From the NCBI RefSeq assembly GCF_011440305.1, contig NZ_JAAOIW010000004.1, positions 186,001 to 250,000 on the forward strand: a stretch of DNA of 64,000 nt, read 5' to 3'. The DNA is from Paenibacillus agricola. Lineage in GTDB: Bacteria > Bacillota > Bacilli > Paenibacillales > NBRC-103111. Under the pieces are notes generated by a model. It saw nothing but the letters and a program-made list of their open reading frames with translations, was not told where the DNA came from and searched no databases. Position numbers and translations under genes: made by a program. This document shows positions 1 to 7,237 of the stretch, piece by piece; position 1 is the stretch's first letter; each line of letters starts with the position of its first letter.

Positions 1-81
1 GTCATAACTTCTACATGGAGCGTTGACGATGGAAGGCGTATGGGATTCCAGCCGTTCTTGGAGTCATGTCCCCTTGATTAG
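1..81 (+). CDS. Possible 3' end of a gene entering from the left
   Basis: Frame 1 is open from the window edge to a TAG at 79-81 (26 codons, ending ...FLESCPLD). The other two plus frames stop within 25 bases, so this could be the tail of a gene lying outside the window. There is no recognisable domain. It is weakly supported and may be chance. Confidence 0.2.
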   Translation, partial: VITSTWSVDDGRRMGFQPFLESCPLD

Positions 82-253
82 ACTTGGTGGTGGGAAAATG
101 GCTTTAAAGACAGCCCGCAAGCTTTCCATCCCTCACGCCTGCCCTCTTCTCCCTCGTAAACCCAAGGTCTGCTGAGTTGATTTTGCTAACAATTCTGCCA
201 TTTGGCGATTTCCCTAGTAAAGACAACATTGCTTTTGTCACAGCAAACATGCC

Positions 254-288
254 AAAAAGCCTTACGCAGAAAAGAGCGCAAGGCTTTT
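254..288. terminator. Bidirectional rho-independent terminator
   Basis: AAAAAGCCTTACGC (254-267) pairs with GCGCAAGGCTTTT (276-288) around an eight-base loop, with A-run and T-run flanks on either side. It lies downstream of the leftward coat-protein gene ending at 349, and also past the possible rightward gene at the window edge. Apart from this hairpin I see nothing in 82-348. Confidence 0.7.
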
Positions 289-348
289 GTATCATTCATA
301 CCTCATACCATCCAAACCTGATAAAAACCAAGCTCTGGCACAGGCGGA

Positions 349-771
349 TTACATCATATAAGGCTGATACTGGGAATTTCCATTGTTACTGTTAGTGTTA
401 GTGTAGCCAAATACCGAAGTCTGGCTGTTAACCGATTGCCTTTGCAACCTAGCTTGTACAAATTGCTCGGTTTCTTGCTGCTCACGCTTGAATTGATTGA
501 ATTGCTTCTCCATTTCCTGGCGAAGCGCTGGTGAGGAGGTATTGTACATATTTTGCTGCTTCATACATTGATATACCTCTTCTTGCATCTGCATTGTGCT
601 TTGCAGTAAGCCATTAAATACTTGACGGATATTGCTGCAATTCGATTCATTGGCGGCAATCGTATATTCTCGGCTTGTCCGTTTTAATTCACAAAGAATC
701 GTATAAAGCATATCTTTCTCCGGCAGCATATGTTGCTGTTGTTGCTGTGTTTGTTGTTGTTGATTAAACAA
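349..771 (-). CDS. CotF-type spore coat protein
   Basis: This is a small (140 aa) acid/Gln-rich protein with a poly-Gln N-terminus (residues about 4-15) followed by helical segments and a flexible Asn/Ser-rich tail. The helical part (PEKDMLYTILCELKRTSREY and the QMQEEVYQCMKQQNMY segment) matches the CotF spore coat family, whose members coat the endospore surface. The start chosen is TTG at 769-771, six bases after the site GAGGTG; a GTG at 778-780 overlaps that site and is less likely. It lies 31 bp behind the 803-1027 gene, in the same direction and probably the same operon, and ends at the hairpin 254-288. The coat role is by family resemblance. Confidence 0.75.
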   Translation of the reverse strand: MFNQQQQTQQQQQHMLPEKDMLYTILCELKRTSREYTIAANESNCSNIRQVFNGLLQSTMQMQEEVYQCMKQQNMYNTSSPALRQEMEKQFNQFKREQQETEQFVQARLQRQSVNSQTSVFGYTNTNSNNGNSQYQPYMM

Positions 772-802
772 AGCCTTCACCTCTTTTTAATTTTTCAATT
801 CA

Positions 803-1027
803 TTATTGCGTTGGTTGGGTTGGAGCCATAGCGATATGCTCGTGAAGGGTCTGCATAAGCTTATGGTAATGCTGGTTATGTACGTTTAACATTTCCATAC
901 ATAAGGAATAAGTAGCAGCCTGCTGGGTGGATGCGGCAAGTACCGTGCATTGTTTAATAATTAAGCTTTCATTAGACATCGAATCCGCTACATACTCTAA
1001 TTCCTTGGCAGTCATAGGTTGCATCAT
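803..1027 (-). CDS. Small CotF-associated spore protein
   Basis: A 74-aa protein rich in Met, Gln, His and Ala, predicted to be helical (TAKELEYVADSMSNESLIIK, then a second helix ending HYHKLMQTLHEHIAMAP). This looks like the short partner of paired CotF-like coat proteins in Paenibacillus and Bacillus. AAGGAGG at 1036-1042 sits eight bases from the ATG at 1025-1027; a GTG one codon upstream and an ATG one codon downstream are also possible. It is the first gene of the pair and follows a sporulation-type promoter (1064-1093). Function is inferred from the neighbour and promoter. Confidence 0.65.
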   Translation of the reverse strand: MMQPMTAKELEYVADSMSNESLIIKQCTVLAASTQQAATYSLCMEMLNVHNQHYHKLMQTLHEHIAMAPTQPTQ

Positions 1028-1063
1028 CACAATTTCCTCCTTGAACAAATTTAATCCCTAGAT

Positions 1064-1093
1064 TATAATGCCAACTCCCGGCAATTTTTATTC
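1064..1093 (-). promoter_or_regulatory. Sporulation sigma-G/F-type promoter
   Basis: On the minus strand GAATA (1089-1093) is followed after 18 bases by CATTATA (1064-1070). This fits the published B. subtilis sigma-G consensus (GHATR, 18, CATWHTA). It lies 36 bases before the start of the coat-protein pair, which makes forespore expression plausible. No good sigma-A match is seen here. The rest of the gap 1094-1343 holds only short A/T-rich stretches and a possible -10 (TATGAT near 1189) for the rightward methyltransferase. Confidence 0.5.
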
Positions 1094-1343
1094 TTACGAT
1101 AGTGACAAATCGAGATAAACTTCATATTTTAAAACACTTTTGTTCAATTTTCTAAAAAATCAATTAGGCGAAAAGCCGTTTTCGTAGTATGATAGACACT
1201 AATAAAAGCACTAGGTAATGAAGGACAGCAGGAAAAGCCAGACTTTAGTCTAGTAGGATATGGTACTCTGGTCTATTGGCAAGCATTAACAAACTAGGTA
1301 TGCTTACAATTAACTGTATAGAGCCGAAAAGGGGATATCAACA

Positions 1344-1931
1344 ATGAACGCAAATGAGACAACGACACTTCAAAAGATGTTGTTCTTGTATAAATTTATA
1401 CGAACGCCCAAAGCAATTGGAAGCGTTACACCTAGCTCCCGCTATTTGGCAAATAAGATGGTAGCCGCTGCACAGTGGGATGAGATTCATAGCGTCGCCG
1501 AGCTTGGAGCAGGAACCGGTGTTATCACCCAAGCGATCCACCGCTCACTGAAAAATGATACCAAGGTCATGTTATTTGAGCGGGATTCGCATCTCCGTGA
1601 CCAATTAGAGCAGCAGCATCCAGGATTTACTACCCATTCAGATGCCAAAAATATTCATGCTGTCGTCCGCAAGCAAGGCTTGGAGCATGTTGACTGTATT
1701 ATTAGCGGTCTTCCTTTTGCGAATTTTCCACAATCGTTTCGTGATGACCTGATGGAGGAAATCGTCAAATCGTTGAAGCCCAATGGTCTTTTTATCGCTT
1801 TTCAATATACGCTGCAAATGAAAAAGCAGCTTAGCCAGCATTTCGATATCGAAGCCATTCAGTTCGTTATGCTGAACGTACCTCCAGCCTTCGTCTATGT
1901 ATGCCGCAAAAAACAGTCCAGCACCAACTAA
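1344..1931 (+). CDS. Class I SAM-dependent methyltransferase, phospholipid N-methyltransferase-like
   Basis: A 195-aa Rossmann-fold methyltransferase. Residues 51-60 (VAELGAGTGV) form the SAM-binding motif I, ERD near 79-81 is the acidic loop ending strand 2, and SGLPFANF (121-128) occupies motif IV in the style of PmtA/COG3963 phospholipid N-methyltransferases and rRNA adenine dimethylases. The N-terminal segment FLYKFIRTPKAIGSVTPSS is typical of COG3963. The likely substrate is a lipid amine, but small soluble substrates are possible. ATG 1344 follows a weak AAAAGGGG site. It is monocistronic; the next gene starts 140 bp on. Confidence 0.75.
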   Translation: MNANETTTLQKMLFLYKFIRTPKAIGSVTPSSRYLANKMVAAAQWDEIHSVAELGAGTGVITQAIHRSLKNDTKVMLFERDSHLRDQLEQQHPGFTTHSDAKNIHAVVRKQGLEHVDCIISGLPFANFPQSFRDDLMEEIVKSLKPNGLFIAFQYTLQMKKQLSQHFDIEAIQFVMLNVPPAFVYVCRKKQSSTN

Positions 1932-2071
1932 ACTCACAAGCCTGAGGCTTAACTGCCAACACTTCCTTGACTTGACTGTAGCATCCTATTCTCGAATCGG
2001 TTACTATGGAATTTGAAGCTTGTAGCTTCACTCTATTCCCAATCGATTACTGACGAAATGAGGTGCTTGCT

Positions 2072-3049
2072 TTGGAGGAAGTTGTCATTATAGGGGCAGG
2101 ACCCTGTGGACTTTCAGCAGCCTTAGAGCTGCAAAAATTAGGGTTTGACCCTTTAATCATTGAAAAGCATTCAATTGCTCACTCCATCTATTTATATCCG
2201 ACTTATATGCAATTTTTTAGCACCCCAGATTTACTTGAAATAGGTGGCATTCCTTTTACTACCCCCAATGAGAAACCATCGCGCTTAGAAGCGCTGCATT
2301 ATTATCGTAATGCTGCATTACGCAGCAGCGTGCGTATTCAATCGTATCACGGTGTAGAAACCATAACCAGACAAGAAAAAGGATCTTTTGAGCTTATGCT
2401 TTCCAACCGTTTTGGAGCCACTTCTGTGATCGAAGCCCGTTATGTCATTGTAGCAACTGGTTATTTTGATTATCCGAACTTATTGGGAATTCCAGGTGAG
2501 CAATCGTCCAAAGTCTCCCATTATTATCGGGAGGCTCATCCCTACAGTGGAACCAAGGTAGCGATCATCGGTGGTAGCAATTCAGCCATTGATGCCGCTA
2601 TGGATTTACTGCGTGCTGGAGCCCATGTAACCATTGTTTATCGGGGTGAAGGGTACTCGCCAAGCATCAAGCCATGGGTTCGCCCAATATTTGAAAGTAT
2701 GGTCAATAAAGGCAGGATCACGATGCTGTTCCGTTCGCAAATCGTCCAAATCGACGACCGTACCATAACCGTACGTTCCGCAGAAGCCGAACACATACTC
2801 GATAACGATTTTGTATTGGCCTTAACCGGATTCCGCCCGGATCGCGGCTTACTTTTGTCAGCAGGTGTAGCGATGGATCCAATCTCAACAGCTCCCGTAC
2901 ATAACCCAGCAACAATGGAAACCGCCGTTCCGGGATTATTCATTGCTGGTGTTGCCGCCTCAGGCAGCGATGCCAACGAGGTATTTATCGAGACTGGCAG
3001 GCTTCATGGCGGGATGATTGCCCAGCGTATTGCCGAAGCGCGCCTATAG
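2072..3049 (+). CDS. ypdA: YpdA-family bacillithiol disulfide reductase
   Basis: A 325-aa flavoprotein that by family reduces oxidised bacillithiol with NADPH in the cytoplasm. GAGPCG (residues 8-13) is the FAD-binding P-loop and contains the Cys (C12) conserved in YpdA proteins. VIVATGYFDYP (about 125-135) is the ATG/YFD linker typical of this family, and VAIIGGSNSAIDAA (about 163) is the NADPH-binding loop. The C-terminal GLFIAGVAASG completes the FAD site. There is no CxxC redox pair, as expected for YpdA and unlike thioredoxin reductase. TTG at 2072 lies six bases after GAGGTG (2060-2065); the upstream GTG at 2063 is inside that site. No bacillithiol synthesis gene is adjacent. Confidence 0.85.
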   Translation: MEEVVIIGAGPCGLSAALELQKLGFDPLIIEKHSIAHSIYLYPTYMQFFSTPDLLEIGGIPFTTPNEKPSRLEALHYYRNAALRSSVRIQSYHGVETITRQEKGSFELMLSNRFGATSVIEARYVIVATGYFDYPNLLGIPGEQSSKVSHYYREAHPYSGTKVAIIGGSNSAIDAAMDLLRAGAHVTIVYRGEGYSPSIKPWVRPIFESMVNKGRITMLFRSQIVQIDDRTITVRSAEAEHILDNDFVLALTGFRPDRGLLLSAGVAMDPISTAPVHNPATMETAVPGLFIAGVAASGSDANEVFIETGRLHGGMIAQRIAEARL

Positions 3050-3056
3050 CTGCATT

Positions 3057-3090
3057 TTGAGCTTCTGCACGTATCTTGAGCTTCTGCACG
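3057..3090 (+). repeat. Short direct repeat after ypdA
   Basis: TTGAGCTTCTGCACG occurs at 3057-3071 and again at 3076-3090, directly after the ypdA stop. It is followed by a GC-rich partial palindrome (CACGCGCCTGCGTG). The origin is unknown. Confidence 0.6.
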
Positions 3091-3122
3091 CGCCTGCGTG
3101 CAAGCCTCCTATTAGAAATAGC

Positions 3123-3226
3123 AAAAAAAGCCTCAACAACCACAAAATGAGCTAGGTTCCATTAAATGAGCTTTTGAAAGCTCTTCTTTTGGATGAAAGT
3201 TCAATGTGGTTGTGAGGTTTTTATTT
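3123..3226. terminator. Long stem-loop terminator between convergent genes
   Basis: AAAAAGCCTCAACAACCACA (about 3125-3144) pairs with TGTGGTTGTGAGGTTTTTAT (about 3205-3223). The loop of some 60 bases contains a second smaller hairpin (GAGCTTTTGAAAGCTC). A-run and T-run flanks on both sides suit termination of ypdA from the left and of the ABC ATPase from the right. Confidence 0.7.
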
Positions 3227-3249
3227 GGGATTAGTTAATTTGGGAGCGC

Positions 3250-3981
3250 TTAACCAAAAACCAGGTTTTTTTCGTGTTGTGTTAATCTTCTGCCAGCAAT
3301 GTCCACCACTAGCCTGCCTTCAGCAAGGCCCCAGATACGTGATCCGAATTTCTCTGCCATCTCCACCTGGTGAAGGCTGCAAAAAATCGTAACTTTGTCT
3401 TTGACACAAATCTCTTTTAAATCCTCCATAACCCTTAAGGCTGCCTCAGGATCCAGCCCCGAGATCGGTTCATCCGCATAAATAACCTTGGCGCCTCGAA
3501 TTAGAGCCTTAGCAATTGCAACACGCTGCTTTTCGCCACCACTCAACCGTTCAACAGGGTCATGCGCTTTATCCAACAGACCGACCTTATCCAAATAATC
3601 CATCGCTGTCATATGATCATCGCCAGAGGTGGTACCCGAAAGTATGCGCCACCAAGCCTTGTGAAAAAACAAACCACTCAGCACGTTTTTCAAAGCGGAT
3701 TTACGCGGATTCAAATTCGGTTTTTCCTCCAAAAATGCCCAATCCTTGCGTAGCTTAAATTGCTCCAGGCCACGCACTCCCGAGATATCATTACCTTTGT
3801 ATATATACTGCCCTTCATCCCATGTAAGTTTTAAAGATAGACAGCGAAACAAGGTAGTTTTCCCACTGCCGCTGCCTCCGATTAAGGCAATGAGCTCTCC
3901 CTCATCAGCCTGAAAGCTAAGCCTGGATAATATTTCATGATCCGGTGGAAATGATTTAGATAAATTACGTACAATAATCAT
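3250..3981 (-). CDS. Orphan ABC ATPase, PhnC-like, with altered Q-loop
   Basis: A 243-aa nucleotide-binding subunit resembling phosphonate transporter ATPases (PhnC). The Walker A motif is GGSGSGKTT (about residues 35-43), the signature is LSGGEKQR, Walker B is KVIYADEPISGLD, and the switch His is in FCSLHQVE. The Q-loop region reads WAFLEEKPNL where PhnC has a FQQFNL-type sequence, so the canonical Gln appears to be Glu. No permease or binding protein is next to it. The start is ATG at 3979-3981, after GGGAGAAGG; the longer frame adds 14 residues without homology. Its partner is unknown; a non-transport role is possible. Confidence 0.75.
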   Translation of the reverse strand: MIIVRNLSKSFPPDHEILSRLSFQADEGELIALIGGSGSGKTTLFRCLSLKLTWDEGQYIYKGNDISGVRGLEQFKLRKDWAFLEEKPNLNPRKSALKNVLSGLFFHKAWWRILSGTTSGDDHMTAMDYLDKVGLLDKAHDPVERLSGGEKQRVAIAKALIRGAKVIYADEPISGLDPEAALRVMEDLKEICVKDKVTIFCSLHQVEMAEKFGSRIWGLAEGRLVVDIAGRRLTQHEKNLVFG

Positions 3982-4171
3982 CCGATTCCTTCTCCCTTTC
4001 CTTATAACCCAACATTTCCTCATAACCCATCACTAATCTTTATTATATAACATCTTGGCCCTACAAAAAAACCTTATTTATAAAACACCACCAAATCAGC
4101 TCCTGCACACATAAAAATCGCCTAACAACACACAGTAAAGGCAACCGCTCTAAAGGAAGGATGAACTGGCT

Positions 4172-5131
4172 ATGAACCATGCCACATTCAAAAAGGGTTA
4201 TATGCTCGTCGCAGCCTCCATCTTATTATGGACAACAGGTGCTTGCGGATACAAGCCACCACAGCAGGCAGGGCCAAGCCCACAAAGTCAGCAGCAGCCT
4301 ACAACTCTTGATGGTAATTCGACCTCCTATGAATCTTTAAGTGAAGGTGGGCCACCCAAGGCATTGCCCAGCACCCCTGCTACTTCACCAAAACCAACAC
4401 CCAAATTACAGGAGGGCAAGGAAAATCAAGAGCGGGAAAACGTGCCACTCACATTGGCTGATCTGCACCAAAAATATCGAAGCACCTTTTTGTTCAATGG
4501 ACCGTCGGATGTGCGCCAAGCCGCACTAACCTTCGATGATGTCCCTGATACGGTTTATACGAATCAAATATTGGATGTACTTAAACAATATGGGGTAAAA
4601 GCGACCTTCTTCGTCGTGGGGAATCGAGCCGAGGCACATCCCGAGGTCGTCACGCGTATTATGAAAGAGGGCCATGCCATTGGCAACCATAGCTATAGCC
4701 ACCCGAACTTAGCCAAAACCGATGATGACAAATTCCGCGATGAGGTTTTGCGCACGGAACAGATTCTTGCCGGGATAACCGGCTATACCCATAAGCTGTT
4801 TCGCCCTCCCTATGGCAACGTTACGGAGCCACAGATCCTTTGGCTCGCCAGCCAGAACTATCATATCATTAACTGGAATGTGGATTCCTTGGACTGGAAA
4901 GGACTGACCGCTGAGCAGGTTACCGCCAATGTCCTTGGCCATGTTGTGCCGGGAGCTGTAATTTTGCAGCATGGCGCTGGTGGTGAAGGCGAGGATTTAA
5001 CCGGCACTGTACAGGCACTGCCGATCATTATAGAAAAGCTTATAGCTTCCCATATCCAGCTGGTTACGGTTCCCGAAATATTCAAGCTTAACGAAAGTAC
5101 GAAGGTAAACAGCCCGATCCGAAATCCGTGA
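4172..5131 (+). CDS. Polysaccharide deacetylase (NodB domain), probable lipoprotein
   Basis: A 319-aa exported deacetylase of carbohydrate esterase family 4, which removes N-acetyl groups from chitin- or peptidoglycan-like chains. The N-terminus has a hydrophobic segment ending TTGAC (candidate lipid Cys25, an imperfect lipobox), then a Pro/Ser/Gln linker to about residue 90. NodB motifs are in order: TFDDVPD (120-126), HSYSH (173-177, metal His), RPPYG (211-215), a W-rich segment and LQHGAG. ATG 4172 follows GGAAGG at a rather long spacing. It stands alone and ends at the terminator 5139-5190. The substrate cannot be told from sequence. Confidence 0.85.
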   Translation: MNHATFKKGYMLVAASILLWTTGACGYKPPQQAGPSPQSQQQPTTLDGNSTSYESLSEGGPPKALPSTPATSPKPTPKLQEGKENQERENVPLTLADLHQKYRSTFLFNGPSDVRQAALTFDDVPDTVYTNQILDVLKQYGVKATFFVVGNRAEAHPEVVTRIMKEGHAIGNHSYSHPNLAKTDDDKFRDEVLRTEQILAGITGYTHKLFRPPYGNVTEPQILWLASQNYHIINWNVDSLDWKGLTAEQVTANVLGHVVPGAVILQHGAGGEGEDLTGTVQALPIIIEKLIASHIQLVTVPEIFKLNESTKVNSPIRNP

Positions 5132-5138
5132 TACTATT

Positions 5139-5190
5139 AAAAAGGAGAACAGCCTAGTGTTTAGTCTAGGAGGCTCTCCTTCCTTTTTTT
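5139..5190. terminator. Rho-independent terminator after the deacetylase
   Basis: AAAAAGGAGA (5139-5148) and CCTAG pair with CTAGG and TCTCCTT, followed by CCTTTTTTTG. It can serve the rightward deacetylase and, through its A-run, the leftward secreted protein that ends at 5223. Confidence 0.8.
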
Positions 5191-5222
5191 GTTCGAGCAT
5201 GCATTAAGCTTATTTACTCTCT

Positions 5223-7193
5223 TTATTTATCCTCTAACGGATAAAAAATAATATCTACCGGAAATGCGGAGCCGGCTGCAGGCGTAAATTCAATATCCAA
5301 TGATGGCTCCGTGCCATCTGTTCTTGCTAGTATGGTATAGCCTTGGTAATCCATCATGATGCCTGATGGCGGTGCTTGAATGATCGCTCCATTAATTTCG
5401 AAGGGACCACGGAATACCCCGCCGCGCGGCAGCAATAACAGTGACATTTTCGGTGGATTGGGAATATGGATTTTGTACACAACCCCATAGTTGCCCAAGT
5501 TTAATGATTTCTCTTTTTCGTAAAAGTCCGAGCCTGTAACGAACATATCTGAAGTCCCGTCGCCAATTGCAAGCGAGGATGGCTTAGTAAGTGCTGAAGC
5601 ATCCACCTCCCATGATACATCCGAACCACTGAAGGTTCCCCTAACATTACCTGAGAAGGGCAATTGCTTGTACATCCCAACAGATTCAATACCTGCTCCT
5701 GCATCCATCGCGACAAATGAAAAATATACCTCGCCATCGGTCTCTACATCGTACATGACATTCATCCCTTGGTCTGGGTAAAATTCAGGCATTTTTTTAT
5801 AATAAACCGTTTGATAGGGTCCTACTGTAATTGATTCTGGTGTACTATCGCTTTGCAGAAACTCAATGGAAGCTTCATTACCGATCAGATTGGCATAAAT
5901 GGACGGATATACCTCGCCGTGGCGGGTCGTCTTAATCGTTACCGTCTTATCGGGATTTGGGTTACGAACGATAATGGCGAACTGTACCTTTTCCTTCATA
6001 CCATTTACATGGTCTGCATACAGCCTTGCTTTTCCATTCACTTTTTCCTGATATAGAAAGCCTTTTTCCGTAAAGGTTTCCGGGCTGTCGCTAACAATCA
6101 ACGGCCGCTCCTCATCCAGCTTAGCAATATTGGGCAGCTGTGGAATGCCGCGTAAATAAGCGCGGAGTGTTGGCTCCTCTTCCTTCACATAGGTGCCGAC
6201 CGGCTCGTGATACACCTTATAAACGAATTCATCGAGGTATGGCTCATCCACGATTTCGACATTATACGAAAAAGGCTCACTGGCAGTACCTTTGCTATCG
6301 GTAACCGATAAAGAAACCTTGAATAGCCCTGGCTGAAAAATGGCATCGGCCTTGCCTGTCCATTCGACGCTTTTAATGATATCGCCATCCGGGTCAAAGC
6401 TCAGATCCGTATAAACGATGGGTTCTCCCAAACGATAGGATTGTTTATTCACCGAGAATGTAGCGATCGGCTTCGTATTAGGCATCGTGTCATTGAAAAA
6501 GCTGCCGGATTCAGAGTGTTTGATGTACAACAGCTCCAGCCGCTTCAGATCTTCGTTGAACGTAGCTTTAAAGCCGATAAAACGGTTAATCCAATTTAAC
6601 TCAACATATAAACGATTATTCAAGAGGAAGGCTGCCTTCTCAAAGTCTTCAAGCTGCCCATTGACTCGCAATTGTTTGCCTGATAGCTGCAGTTGGATAA
6701 AAGCGGATGGCGTAGTGATCTGGACACTCCCTGTAGAGTCTTCCCATTGCACAGGTATACCCAAGTAAGACTGGAGGCTTGCTGCTGGAAGGTAGGTGCG
6801 ATCTTTTAGCCTGATCACTGGCGCTTCCATCTGCACCTTTGCCCCGCTCAGAAATGCCTCGTTACTTCCCACATACATAAGCAAGGAAATGCTTTCGGGT
6901 GCTAACGATGTAAGGGATGGGGCGGGTGCTTCTGAAACGCTAGCGTCTGCTGCAGGCGCTGTTGTTGCAGCTCCTAGAGTTGCTGTTGTTGGTGCTGTTG
7001 GTGCTGGCGTTAAGATTGCAGCTTCAGCCGCCGCGGTGGCTGGAACTGTCGAGACTGGAGGTGTTACAGCCGTAGATGTAGCAGGGGCTACTTCAGCAGC
7101 AAAGCCGGGCAGTAGACTGCCAAGCGACATCGTGAACAAAGCCAAACCCGTAAAGCCCAATTTATATACAAATGAATTTATTAATGATTTCAC
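5223..7193 (-). CDS. Secreted stalk-domain/PKD protein, paralog B
   Basis: A 656-aa exported protein. It has a signal peptide (about 1-33), a 65-residue Ala/Pro/Thr linker, a copper-amine-oxidase-N-like stalk domain (about 104-225; YLPAASLQSYLGIPVQW, then a second strand-rich half), a PKD-like beta sandwich (about 242-315; YTDLSFDPDGDIIKSVEW) and a roughly 330-residue C-terminal part with no family I can name. It shares this architecture and many motifs (SYRLGEPI, EKGFLYQEK, YDVETDG, PRGGVF/PRGGFF) with the gene 44 bp upstream, so the two arose by tandem duplication. These folds suggest cell-surface or matrix adhesion; no catalytic residues are apparent. Confidence 0.75.
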   Translation of the reverse strand: MKSLINSFVYKLGFTGLALFTMSLGSLLPGFAAEVAPATSTAVTPPVSTVPATAAAEAAILTPAPTAPTTATLGAATTAPAADASVSEAPAPSLTSLAPESISLLMYVGSNEAFLSGAKVQMEAPVIRLKDRTYLPAASLQSYLGIPVQWEDSTGSVQITTPSAFIQLQLSGKQLRVNGQLEDFEKAAFLLNNRLYVELNWINRFIGFKATFNEDLKRLELLYIKHSESGSFFNDTMPNTKPIATFSVNKQSYRLGEPIVYTDLSFDPDGDIIKSVEWTGKADAIFQPGLFKVSLSVTDSKGTASEPFSYNVEIVDEPYLDEFVYKVYHEPVGTYVKEEEPTLRAYLRGIPQLPNIAKLDEERPLIVSDSPETFTEKGFLYQEKVNGKARLYADHVNGMKEKVQFAIIVRNPNPDKTVTIKTTRHGEVYPSIYANLIGNEASIEFLQSDSTPESITVGPYQTVYYKKMPEFYPDQGMNVMYDVETDGEVYFSFVAMDAGAGIESVGMYKQLPFSGNVRGTFSGSDVSWEVDASALTKPSSLAIGDGTSDMFVTGSDFYEKEKSLNLGNYGVVYKIHIPNPPKMSLLLLPRGGVFRGPFEINGAIIQAPPSGIMMDYQGYTILARTDGTEPSLDIEFTPAAGSAFPVDIIFYPLEDK

Positions 7194-7237
7194 TGCGAGA
7201 ACTCCTTTATAATGAAATACTATCGCTCCGATTACGA

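Noticed and set aside
104-395. Two small frames on opposite strands over the terminator 254-288
   Set aside because: They run through a clear terminator hairpin and have no ribosome site or homology.
3057-3090. 15-bp direct repeat as an attachment site or insertion scar
   Set aside because: There is only 4 bp between the copies and no element between them; slippage is a simpler explanation.
6796-7212. 138-aa Val/Ala-rich frame opposite the start of the 656-aa secreted protein
   Set aside because: It is the complement of the Ala/Pro/Thr linker coding region and has no ribosome site.
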